A DNA stretch of 64,000 bases. Origin: Nonomuraea endophytica. GTDB taxonomy: Bacteria > Actinomycetota > Actinomycetes > Streptosporangiales > Streptosporangiaceae. The notes under the pieces are model-generated. The model was not told the origin of the DNA and ran no database searches. It saw nothing but the letters and a program-made list of their open reading frames with translations. Every line of letters starts with the position of its first letter. Within the stretch, counting starts at the first letter, position 1. The DNA lies in NCBI RefSeq assembly GCF_014203235.1, contig NZ_JACHIN010000001.1, forward strand, positions 1,550,001 to 1,614,000. The letters run 5' to 3'. Position numbers and translations under genes: made by a program. Shown piece after piece: positions 1 to 6,519 of this stretch.

Positions 1-98
1 TCACAATTTGGTCGGAGCCACCCACAGCGGGTAGGCACGTCTGGAACGATTGGGTGCCCTACTAGTGGCCGTCAGGTCAGGGATCGGGTGGATGGACG

Positions 99-608
99 AT
101 GGCAGACGAAGACGCCCTTGATTTTGCCGTCGTGATCTATCGCGAAGACGGCTGCTGGGACGCCGAACTACTTCCAATCGGGCTCACCTCCGACCTGCAC
201 GGCCTGATCCACGCGCTCCGCCAGCAGCCGAGCGAGAGCGGCACGATTGGCCTGGTCGCCGTTGGGGATGAGTTCTTCGTGGCGTTGCGCGTTCTCGGAG
301 AGCGGGTCGAGGTCTTCCTGTCCGACATCGCCGCCTCCTGGGATTTCCCGCTCGCCCAGCAGGTCCTCGAATACATCGACGTCCCGATCCCCGACGAGGA
401 TGAGCTCGACGAGATCCTCCAGGACGAGGACACGGTGCTGCCCGCGGGCGACCTGTCGATCTTCGCCGACCTCGGACTCGACGAGATGGAGCTGGGCATC
501 CTGTCCGGCGACATCGACCTGCTGCCCGAGGACGTCCTGTCCAGCATCGCCGGGCGACTCGGATTCTCCGAGCCGTTCGAGCGCGCCATCGAATCGGTCT
601 TCGGCTGA
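99..608 (+). CDS. tRNA adenosine deaminase-associated protein, copy 1
   Basis: A 169-aa very acidic protein that I recognise as the actinobacterial family found next to tadA (tRNA adenosine deaminase-associated protein). The role of the family is not established; a link to tRNA wobble deamination is inferred only from its constant neighbourhood. The N-terminal half (about 8-75) is an alpha/beta region with FAVVIYREDG and FVALRVLGERVEVFLSDI; the C-terminal half is rich in Asp and Glu and ends in a short helical segment (LPEDVLSSIAGRLGF). Start is the ATG at 99. The next gene, 16 bp downstream, is a paralogue with the same plan, and tadA follows it, so the three look like one operon. Confidence 0.85.
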   Translation: MADEDALDFAVVIYREDGCWDAELLPIGLTSDLHGLIHALRQQPSESGTIGLVAVGDEFFVALRVLGERVEVFLSDIAASWDFPLAQQVLEYIDVPIPDEDELDEILQDEDTVLPAGDLSIFADLGLDEMELGILSGDIDLLPEDVLSSIAGRLGFSEPFERAIESVFG

Positions 609-624
609 CTCACGGGAGTTCGGG

Positions 625-1101
625 ATGGCCTCTAACACCTTCTCTGCGGCTTTCGTCAGGACTGAGAACGGCTGGAGCGGTGCCGAGGTCGACCTCAGCG
701 CGGCCGAGTTCGTCGACGATCTCGGCGACGCCGTTCAGGAGAGTCTGGGCCTGGTCGGCGACGAGCTGGCGCTGCTGTGCGTCGAGGTCGAGGACGAGTG
801 GTTCGCCATCGCCCGCTACACGGGCGAGGAGGAGCCGCGCGTCTTCCTGTCCGACGCGCACGCCAGCCTGACCGACACACTCGGCGAGCTGTTCGCCGAG
901 TTCGCCGGGGTCGCGCCCGACAAGGAGGGCAACGGACTCGGCGTGAAGCCGTCCGGCGACTTCGAGCTGCTGAGCGACCTCGGCGTCAGCTCCGAGGAAC
1001 TCCTGGAGCTCAGCATGGAGGAGGGCGTGCTGCCCGCCGACGTCCTGTCGGTCATCGCCGAGCGCCTGGCCTTCGCCGACGAGCTGGACCGCCTGCGTTG
1101 A
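625..1101 (+). CDS. tRNA adenosine deaminase-associated protein, copy 2
   Basis: A 158-aa acidic protein, the second tandem member of the tadA-associated family. It matches copy 1 in order of segments: AAFVRTENGW at the N-terminus, EDEWFAIARYTG and RVFLSDAHAS in the middle, and a C-terminal LPADVLSVIAERLAF helix matching LPEDVLSSIAGRLGF of copy 1. Start is the ATG at 625, 16 bp after the stop of copy 1. Its TGA stop (1099-1101) overlaps a possible TTG start of tadA at 1098, suggesting translational coupling. The two copies are clearly diverged, so the duplication is old. Function unknown. Confidence 0.85.
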   Translation: MASNTFSAAFVRTENGWSGAEVDLSAAEFVDDLGDAVQESLGLVGDELALLCVEVEDEWFAIARYTGEEEPRVFLSDAHASLTDTLGELFAEFAGVAPDKEGNGLGVKPSGDFELLSDLGVSSEELLELSMEEGVLPADVLSVIAERLAFADELDRLR

Positions 1102-1115
1102 CCCACGCGGCCGCG

Positions 1116-1553
1116 ATGCGCCTGGCGCTCCAGGAGGCCCGGCTGGCCGGAGCGCGCGGCGAGGTCCCCGTCGGCGCCGTGATCCTCTCCGCCGACGGCG
1201 AGGTCCTGTCCCGCGCGGGCAACGACCGCGAGGCGAGCGCCGACCCCACCGCCCACGCCGAGATCCTCGCCGTACGGCAGGCCGCCACGGCACGCGGCGC
1301 CTGGCGCCTGATCGGCTGCACCCTCGTGGTCACCCTGGAGCCGTGCACGATGTGCGCGGGAGCCGCCGTGCTGGCCCGGGTGGACCGGATCGTGTACGGC
1401 GCGGTGGACCCGAAGGGCGGCGCCGTCGGCTCGCTGTGGGACGTCGTCAGGGACCGCCGGCTCAATCACCGCCCGGAGGTCGTCATGGGCGTGCTCGCCG
1501 ATGAGTGTTCCGCGGTACTTAAGGAGTTCTTCGCCACTCGGCGGATCCGGTAA
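1116..1553 (+). CDS. tadA: tRNA-specific adenosine deaminase TadA
   Basis: A 145-aa zinc deaminase converting A34 to inosine in tRNA-Arg(ACG) (family knowledge). The signature is complete: H47-A-E49 (zinc ligand and catalytic Glu) and P76-C-T-M-C80 (two Cys zinc ligands), plus the N-terminal VPVGAV strand. Length is normal for the family (about 145-165 aa). I chose ATG 1116; an in-frame TTG at 1098 overlapping the upstream stop would add six residues. It is probably co-transcribed with the two associated-protein genes and is followed 10 bp later by a serine tRNA gene. Confidence 0.93.
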   Translation: MRLALQEARLAGARGEVPVGAVILSADGEVLSRAGNDREASADPTAHAEILAVRQAATARGAWRLIGCTLVVTLEPCTMCAGAAVLARVDRIVYGAVDPKGGAVGSLWDVVRDRRLNHRPEVVMGVLADECSAVLKEFFATRRIR

Positions 1554-1563
1554 GCTCGTCGGC

Positions 1564-1650
1564 GGTGGTGTCGCCTAGTGGCCGAGGGCGCACGCCTCGA
1601 AAGCGTGTGATGGGGCAACTCATCCGTGGGTTCAAATCCCACCACCACCG
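1564..1650 (+). tRNA. tRNA-Ser(CGA)
   Basis: Class II tRNA with a complete cloverleaf: acceptor GGTGGTG (1564-1570) pairs CACCACC (1643-1649), anticodon stem CACGC/GCGTG at 1591-1595/1603-1607, T stem GTGGG/CCCAC (1626-1630/1638-1642) with TTCAAAT loop, and a long variable arm. The anticodon CGA is at 1598-1600 and reads UCG serine codons. CCA is not encoded. It lies only 10 bp after tadA on the same strand. Confidence 0.97.
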
Positions 1651-1659
1651 CCTGGCACG

Positions 1660-1703
1660 AGAGCCGCCGACCCGGACAGGGCCGGCGGCTCTTCGCGTTT
1701 CTC
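1660..1703 (+). terminator. Rho-independent terminator after tRNA-Ser(CGA)
   Basis: A 10-bp perfect stem, AGAGCCGCCG (1660-1669) with CGGCGGCTCT (1683-1692), is followed by TCGCGTTTCTC. It directly follows the tRNA and separates it from the secreted-protein gene at 1770. Confidence 0.7.
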
Positions 1704-1769
1704 ATGACCGTCCGCGATGGCGTGTGATCAAATGGGCTGACTTGACTGTTTCTTTACCGGGGGTTTTCC

Positions 1770-2156
1770 GTGAAACGTCTGATCGCGCTCGTCTCCGGCC
1801 TGGCCCTGGCCGGGACGCTGGTCACTCCACCGGCCCAGGCGGCGGCCGCCGCGCCGGTGCGGCTGAAGCTCAGTTTCGGGTGGTGCGAGTCGGCCTGCGC
1901 GATCCGCATCAAGGTGACCAACAACAGCCGTCGCAACATCGCCTGGGTGGGCGGGACCTGCCGCCTGCACATCAACGGCAGGTACGTCGGCAAGGGCACC
2001 ATCTACGTGGGCCCGATCAGGCGCGGCCACTCCCGCACCAGCACCTGCAACGTCGTGGACGACCGCCTTGAGGACGCCTGGTACGACTTCGAGGACAACG
2101 GCGGCCTCTGGCAGCGCTACGCGAGCGTCAAGGCGAAGCCGTACTACCGCCGCTGA
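1770..2156 (+). CDS. Small secreted protein of unknown function
   Basis: A 128-aa exported protein. Residues 1-25 form a classical Sec signal peptide (MKRLIALVSGLALAGTLV then PPAQAAAA, likely cleaved after an AQA/AAA site). The mature part is about 100 aa, basic, with four Cys (WCESAC, GGTCRL, TSTCNV) that could form two disulfides, and beta-strand-like alternation. Start is GTG 1770 with a GGGGG ribosome-binding sequence about 7 bp upstream. I do not recognise the family. It is tail to tail with the next gene (3 bp apart). Confidence 0.75.
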   Translation: MKRLIALVSGLALAGTLVTPPAQAAAAAPVRLKLSFGWCESACAIRIKVTNNSRRNIAWVGGTCRLHINGRYVGKGTIYVGPIRRGHSRTSTCNVVDDRLEDAWYDFEDNGGLWQRYASVKAKPYYRR

Positions 2157-2159
2157 GCG

Positions 2160-2459
2160 TCAGCTCGCAGGCAGTTCGAGCACCCTGGCGTGCAGGATGG
2201 ACCGCTGGTGCAGCGCCGCGCGCAGCGCCCGGTGCAGGCCGTCCTCCAGGTAGAGCTCGCCCTGCCACTGGACCACGTGCGGGAACAGGTCGCCGTAGAA
2301 CGTCGAGTCGGCGGCCAGCAGAGAGTGCAGGTCGAGCATGGCCTTGGTGGTGACCAGCGAGTCGAGCCGGACCTGCCGTGGTGGTATCTGCGCCCACTCG
2401 CGGTGCGTCAGACCATGTTCGGGATAAGGACGTCCGTCGCCGACCAACTTAAAGATCAC
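2160..2459 (-). CDS. Conserved actinobacterial protein, ParB/antitoxin-like
   Basis: A 99-aa soluble protein of a family widespread in actinomycetes; I recall relatives labelled as VapB-type antitoxins, but nothing in the sequence proves a toxin partner and none is adjacent. Visible blocks are GDGRPYPEHG near the N-terminus, PPRQVRLDSLVTTK (30s) and GELYLEDGLHRALRAALHQR (60s-80s), which resembles the EDGxHRxxAA motif of ParB/sulfiredoxin-like nucleases. Start GTG at 2459: a TAAAAT hexamer (2471-2466, minus strand) lies exactly 6 nt before it, which fits leaderless expression. Function uncertain. Confidence 0.75.
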   Translation of the reverse strand: MIFKLVGDGRPYPEHGLTHREWAQIPPRQVRLDSLVTTKAMLDLHSLLAADSTFYGDLFPHVVQWQGELYLEDGLHRALRAALHQRSILHARVLELPAS

Positions 2460-2572
2460 CCATTGATTTTAGGAGAGAATCCGATTTCTTGCGCTCTCCA
2501 CCGCCGTCGGCCCAGGTCGGCGCGCGTCGCATTCGCCGCGAACACCGGCGGTGTGGCCGCCGGGGAAAGCCC

Positions 2573-3520
2573 TCAGATCGCTCCGGTGAACGTGTCGCAA
2601 CGCTTGGGGTCACCGGTCTGGTAGCCGACCGTGAACCACTTCTCGCGCTGCTGCGAGGTGCCGTGGGTGAACGCGTCGGGCGTCACCCGGCCCTGGACCT
2701 TGCGCTGGATGCTGTCGTCGCCGACCGCGGCCGCCGCGCTGAGTGCCTGGTCGATGTCGGCCTGGGTGAACGGCTCGCTGTAGAAACCGGTCTTGACCGC
2801 GTTGTTCGCCCAGACTCCGGCGTAGCAGTCGGCCTGCAGTTCCAGGCGTACGGCTCCGCTGCTCGCGCCCTGACGGCTGTTGCCGACCCGGTTCATGGTG
2901 CCCAGGAGGTTCTGGACGTGGTGACCGTACTCGTGGGCGATGACGTAGGCCTGGGCGAAAGGCCCGCCTTCGGCGCCGTAGTCGCGCTGGAGGGTGTTGA
3001 AGAACGTGAGGTCGAGGTAGACCTTGCGGTCGCTGGGGCAGTAGAAGGGGCCCACCGCGGAGTCGGCCGCGCCGCAGGCGGTGTTGACGGCCCGGGAGAA
3101 GAGCACCGTCTTGGCCGGTGTGTACGCGCTGCCGCCGCGCGCGGCGAAGGCCTGCTTCCAGTACGTCTGGATGCTGTTGACGATGCCGACGATGCGGCAG
3201 TCCTCCGACTGGTCCGCGTCGGCGCCGGTCTTGCAGCGCTCGGCCAGGTTCCCGCTGGGTGTGACGGCCGGTGCGGGCGGTGCCTGCCCGCCGCCCTGCG
3301 GCTGCTGCTGGTCGCCGGTGAACGGGGACGGGACGATCTTGAACACGAACAGCGCCGCGATCGCCAGGATGACCAGCAGGCAGCCGCCGCCCTTGCCGCT
3401 GATCGGCAGCGACGCGCATCCGGCGGGCATCATGCCCCCGCCGCCGCCCTGCTTGGGGCCGGTCGCTCGGACGTCCTCGATCTCGGACGGGTCGAGCTTC
3501 GCGTCATCGTCGAACTGCAT
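2573..3520 (-). CDS. Neutral zinc metallopeptidase, YpfJ/KPN_02809 family
   Basis: A 315-aa membrane-anchored zinc peptidase. Residues 1-45 are a flexible Gly-rich cytoplasmic segment, 46-63 one transmembrane helix (GCLLVILAIAALFVFKIV), 64-90 a Gln/Pro-rich linker, and 95-315 the extracytoplasmic catalytic domain. H196-E-Y-G-H200 is the zinc motif, and LELQADCYAG (from about 225) supplies the third ligand and is typical of this family. Paired Cys (C96/C108, C149/C161) suggest disulfides outside the cell. Length is normal. Substrate unknown. Start ATG 3520. Confidence 0.88.
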   Translation of the reverse strand: MQFDDDAKLDPSEIEDVRATGPKQGGGGGMMPAGCASLPISGKGGGCLLVILAIAALFVFKIVPSPFTGDQQQPQGGGQAPPAPAVTPSGNLAERCKTGADADQSEDCRIVGIVNSIQTYWKQAFAARGGSAYTPAKTVLFSRAVNTACGAADSAVGPFYCPSDRKVYLDLTFFNTLQRDYGAEGGPFAQAYVIAHEYGHHVQNLLGTMNRVGNSRQGASSGAVRLELQADCYAGVWANNAVKTGFYSEPFTQADIDQALSAAAAVGDDSIQRKVQGRVTPDAFTHGTSQQREKWFTVGYQTGDPKRCDTFTGAI

Positions 3521-3596
3521 GTGAGACGACTTCCCGGGTGGCCGTTCTAATACGCTCCGTAATCGGCCATTTCTGGCACCAGGTTACCCTTGTGGG

Positions 3597-4235
3597 GTGA
3601 CAGCTGGTTTGGTGGGAATTGCGCTGGTTTCGCTGGGCATGGTGCTGACGCCCGGCCCTAACATGATCTATCTGGTCTCGCGGTCGATCACCCAAGGCCG
3701 GCGGGCCGGCCTCATCTCTCTTACGGGCGTGGCGCTCGGCTTCACCGTCTATCTGACGGCGACCTGCCTGGGACTGACCGCTCTGTTCGCCTACGTGCCC
3801 GCCGCCTATACGGCGTTGAAGCTGGCCGGCGCGGCGTACCTGCTGTGGCTGGCCTGGAACACCATCAAGCCGGGCGGCGTCTCCGCGTTCGAGGCCCGTG
3901 AGCTGCCCGTCGAGCGGCCGCGCAGGCTCTTCGCCATGGGCCTGCTCACCTGCCTGCTCAATCCCAAGATCGCGATCCTTTATCTCTCGTTGCTTCCGCA
4001 GTTCATCGACCCGTCGATGGGACACGTGCTCCTGCAGAGCCTCGCGCTGGGGTCCGTGCAGATCTTCATCGGCACCCTGGTCAACGCGCTGATCGCGCTG
4101 TCGGCCGGTGCGCTGGCGGCGTTCCTCGCGACGCACCCGCGCTGGGTGCGCATCCAGCGGTACGTGACCGGCAGCGTCCTCGGCGCCATGGCCGTCCACA
4201 TGGCCACCGACCGCACCAAGGCGGTCGTCGCCTGA
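3597..4235 (+). CDS. LysE-family amino-acid exporter
   Basis: A 212-aa integral membrane protein of the LysE/RhtB translocator family, which exports amino acids or derivatives in exchange for protons. The family signature MVLTPGPNMIYLVSRSI spans residues 15-31, the conserved NPK motif of LLNPKIAILYLSLLP is near 122, and about six hydrophobic helices are visible. Start GTG 3597 is preceded at 6 nt by TACCCT (3585-3590), a leaderless arrangement. Substrate cannot be told from sequence. Confidence 0.88.
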   Translation: MTAGLVGIALVSLGMVLTPGPNMIYLVSRSITQGRRAGLISLTGVALGFTVYLTATCLGLTALFAYVPAAYTALKLAGAAYLLWLAWNTIKPGGVSAFEARELPVERPRRLFAMGLLTCLLNPKIAILYLSLLPQFIDPSMGHVLLQSLALGSVQIFIGTLVNALIALSAGALAAFLATHPRWVRIQRYVTGSVLGAMAVHMATDRTKAVVA

Positions 4236-4251
4236 GGCCTAGGGTGATCGC

Positions 4252-4713
4252 GTGGATGACTTCTGGATGTCGGTCAACAAGCTCGTCGCCGCCGCCGCGG
4301 CCTACATCACGGACCCGCGGGGGCAGGTACTCCTGGTCAAGCCCAACTACCGCGACCACTGGAACTTCGCCGGAGGCCTGATCGACGAGGGCGAGCACCC
4401 GTCGCAGGCCTGTGCCCGTGAGCTGGAGGAGGAGCTCGGCCTCGTCACCACGCCCGGCAGCCTGCTGGTGACCCAGTGGCTCATGCCGCTGGACACCTGC
4501 CCGCTGCCGTCGGTGCACTTCATGTTCGACTGCGGCACCCTCGACCCGGAAACCCCGATCACCCTGCAGGCCGAGGAACTCGACGACTACGGCTTCTTCC
4601 CCATGGAAACCGCCGCCGAGCTGCTCCGGCCGCACGCCTTCACCCGCCTGTCCGCCGCGGCCTCAGCGCGCGGCTCCGGCGCCCCGAGCTTCCTGGCGCC
4701 GGAGAGCGCCTAG
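4252..4713 (+). CDS. Nudix hydrolase
   Basis: A 153-aa Nudix-fold pyrophosphohydrolase. The Nudix box (GX5EX7REUXEEXGU) is complete: G-G-L-I-D-E-G-E followed by RELEEELG, at about residues 42-63, carrying the metal-binding RE..EE. The substrate is not predictable. It follows the LysE gene by 16 bp, but TAGGGT (4240-4245) lies 6 nt before the GTG start at 4252, so it may have its own leaderless promoter. The 3' end overlaps the convergent membrane-protein gene by 4 bp. Confidence 0.9.
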   Translation: MDDFWMSVNKLVAAAAAYITDPRGQVLLVKPNYRDHWNFAGGLIDEGEHPSQACARELEEELGLVTTPGSLLVTQWLMPLDTCPLPSVHFMFDCGTLDPETPITLQAEELDDYGFFPMETAAELLRPHAFTRLSAAASARGSGAPSFLAPESA

Positions 4714-5165
4714 CCGGCCGGGCCTGCGCGCCGGGTCGCCCGCGCGTAGGACCAGACCGTCGCGGTCAGCAGGCCGAGCACGACGATCCCGAGCACGCCG
4801 TGGTACCACCGCCAGCCCACGCCCAGCCCGAAGAACCCGTCCGCGATCATGACCACCATGCCCGCCCCGACGCCGAGGAACACGACCCCGAGCACCGCCA
4901 GCATCAGCGGCCGCGGCACCCGGCGCCCCACCTTGGTCACCGTGGCCATGACGAGCACGGCGCCGATCAGCCCGTTCGCGGCGGCGAACCACTGGGCCAT
5001 GGTCACGTTCATCACATCGCGGGCATAGCTCACATACTCCTCGGCGGGCACCACCGGCCCACCGGGGAACCCCAGCTTCCCCTGTGCCGCGAACACCGCC
5101 TTGCCGGCGCCGTACCCGAGAAACAAGACGGTCATCGTGTACGCCGGCCAGCGCGCCATCGCCAT
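4710..5165 (-). CDS. Four-helix membrane protein, unknown function
   Basis: A 151-aa integral membrane protein with four hydrophobic segments: about 8-28, 58-78, 85-110 and 118-140. Between helices 1 and 2 is an extramembrane stretch with PGGPVVPAEEYVSYARDVMNV. No catalytic motif is seen. It may start at ATG 5165 or two codons later (5159). The gene is divergent from an AraC-type regulator 113 bp away, which is a plausible controller. Confidence 0.7.
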   Translation of the reverse strand: MAMARWPAYTMTVLFLGYGAGKAVFAAQGKLGFPGGPVVPAEEYVSYARDVMNVTMAQWFAAANGLIGAVLVMATVTKVGRRVPRPLMLAVLGVVFLGVGAGMVVMIADGFFGLGVGWRWYHGVLGIVVLGLLTATVWSYARATRRAGPAG

Positions 5166-5278
5166 GCCCCGAACGTAGCCAGGCGGGCCGCCCGATCCCT
5201 CCCCCGGACGGGGGAGGCCACTCCCACCCGGAGGGGACGGCGTGGACAGCGCGCCGGTGCGCAGGGCAGGCTAAAGCC

Positions 5279-5722
5279 GTGACCAGCAGCTCTGACCCGC
5301 GCCTGCGCGAACTCGTCCTGCTGCGCCGCGTGCGTGACCGCATCGACCGCGACTACGCGCAACCCCTGGACGTGGAGGCGCTGGCACGCGGCGCGCACAT
5401 CTCCGCCGGGCACCTCAGCAGGGAGTTCCGCGCCGTCTACGGCGAATCGCCCTACAGCTACCTGATGACCCGGCGCATCGAACGCGCCATGACCCTCCTG
5501 CGGCGCGGCGACCTTTCGGTCACCGACGTCTGCTTCGCGGTGGGCTGTTCGTCGCTGGGCACGTTCAGCACCCGGTTCTCCGAACTGGTCGGCATGTCGC
5601 CGAGCACCTACCGCCGCCTGGCCGCCAACGACGCCGAAGGCATCCCCGCGTGCGTCGCCAAGCGGATCATGCGACCGATCAGGAATCGAGAAGCGGCCAC
5701 CGCCCGTGCCGACCTACCGTGA
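5279..5722 (+). CDS. AraC-family transcriptional regulator (DNA-binding domain only)
   Basis: A 147-aa protein that is essentially the AraC/XylS double helix-turn-helix: HTH1 LDVEALARGAHISAGHLSREF (about 27-47) and HTH2 SVTDVCFAVGCSSLGTFSTRF (80s-100s), followed by GMSPSTYRRL, the family signature. There is no N-terminal ligand domain, as in stand-alone members that often regulate a neighbouring glyoxalase-type gene. Start GTG 5279. The VOC gene begins 5 bp after its stop, so the two form an operon. Confidence 0.88.
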   Translation: MTSSSDPRLRELVLLRRVRDRIDRDYAQPLDVEALARGAHISAGHLSREFRAVYGESPYSYLMTRRIERAMTLLRRGDLSVTDVCFAVGCSSLGTFSTRFSELVGMSPSTYRRLAANDAEGIPACVAKRIMRPIRNREAATARADLP

Positions 5723-5727
5723 GGTGC

Positions 5728-6135
5728 ATGAACCTCACGATTCACCAGACATTCCTGCCCGCCGACGACCCCGAGAAGTCGCTCGCCTTCTACCGTGACG
5801 CGCTGGGTTTCGAGGTGCGCAAGGACGTGGGCTACGAGGGCATGCGCTGGATCACGGTAGGCCCGCCCGGCCAGCCGGAGACCTCGATCGTCCTCGAACC
5901 GCCCGGCAGCGACCCGGGCCTCAGCGACGACGAGCGCCGCACGATCGCCGAACTGATGGCCAAGGGCAGCTACGCGGGCATCGTCCTGGCCACCTCGGAC
6001 CTGACCGCCACCTTCGAACGCGTCCAGGCCGCCGGGGCCGACGTCGTCCAGGAACCCGCCGACCAGCCGTACGGCCTGCGCGACTGCGCCTTCCGCGACC
6101 CGGCGGGCAACATGGTCCGCATCAACCAGACCTGA
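5728..6135 (+). CDS. VOC-superfamily (glyoxalase-like) protein
   Basis: A 135-aa single VOC domain: betaalphabeta-betabetabeta modules begin at HQTFLPADDPEKSLAFYRDALGF and end at DCAFRDPAGNMVRINQ. This layout (AraC HTH gene then VOC gene) is common in actinomycetes. H6 and the Glu in the VLEPPG strand are candidate metal ligands. Substrate unknown. Start ATG 5728; TACCGT (5715-5720) sits 7 nt upstream, suggesting that the gene can also be read from a leaderless transcript. Confidence 0.87.
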   Translation: MNLTIHQTFLPADDPEKSLAFYRDALGFEVRKDVGYEGMRWITVGPPGQPETSIVLEPPGSDPGLSDDERRTIAELMAKGSYAGIVLATSDLTATFERVQAAGADVVQEPADQPYGLRDCAFRDPAGNMVRINQT

Positions 6136-6173
6136 ACGCCCGCTCAGCCGTCCCGCCAGGGCTCAACTGAGAC

Positions 6174-6217
6174 CAAAAACAAAAGGGCTCACACCGATGA
6201 TCTCGGCGCGAGCCCTC
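6174..6217 (-). terminator. Rho-independent terminator of tRNA-Ser(GGA)
   Basis: On the minus strand AGGGCTC (6216-6210) pairs GAGCCCT (6190-6184), with an inner CCGA/TCGG pairing, and is followed by TTTGTTTTT (6183-6175). It is the clearest U-tract terminator in the window and lies 10 bp downstream of the tRNA. Confidence 0.8.
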
Positions 6218-6225
6218 TGAGCGAG

Positions 6226-6310
6226 CGGAGGATAGGGGATTTGAACCCCTGATAGGTTGCCCTATACACGCTTTCCAAGCGTGCGCCCTCGGCCACTAGG
6301 CGAATCCTCC
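6226..6310 (-). tRNA. tRNA-Ser(GGA)
   Basis: Class II cloverleaf on the minus strand: acceptor GGAGGAT (6310-6304) pairs ATCCTCC (6233-6227), discriminator G at 6226, T arm GGGG-TTCAAAT-CCCC, a long variable arm, and anticodon stem CACGC/GCGTG flanking GGA. It decodes UCC/UCU. CCA is not encoded. Its D-arm and anticodon arm are nearly identical to those of the tRNA-Ser(CGA) gene 4.6 kb away on the other strand. Confidence 0.97.
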
Positions 6311-6395
6311 GCGGATGAGCTTACCGGACTCCCGGCGGTCTGGAGACCACGATTTCGCTGCAGCAAGCACTGCCGGTTGTGGCTAGACTGTCCAA

Positions 6396-6485
6396 GGACC
6401 CCTCGCGCGGCGTCATCCTGTGAACCTCCCCAGGGCCGGAAGGCAGCAAGGATAAGCGGGCTCTGGCGGGTGTGCGGGGGGTCTC
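6396..6485 (+). ncRNA. ffs: Signal recognition particle RNA, small bacterial (4.5S) type
   Basis: The universally conserved apical domain of SRP RNA is present at about 6420-6450: GTGAACC, CCCCAGG, CCGGAAGGCAGCAAG. The terminal stem pairs GACCCC (6397-6402) with GGGGTC (6478-6483). TAGACT at 6384-6389 is a good -10 element 7 nt before the proposed 5' end. The RNA binds Ffh to target membrane proteins. Its position just before dnaX is the usual actinobacterial arrangement. The exact ends are uncertain by a few bases. Confidence 0.95.
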
Positions 6486-6519
6486 TTCGTTGGGAGCCCC
6501 CTGCAGGCGGGATGGTCGC

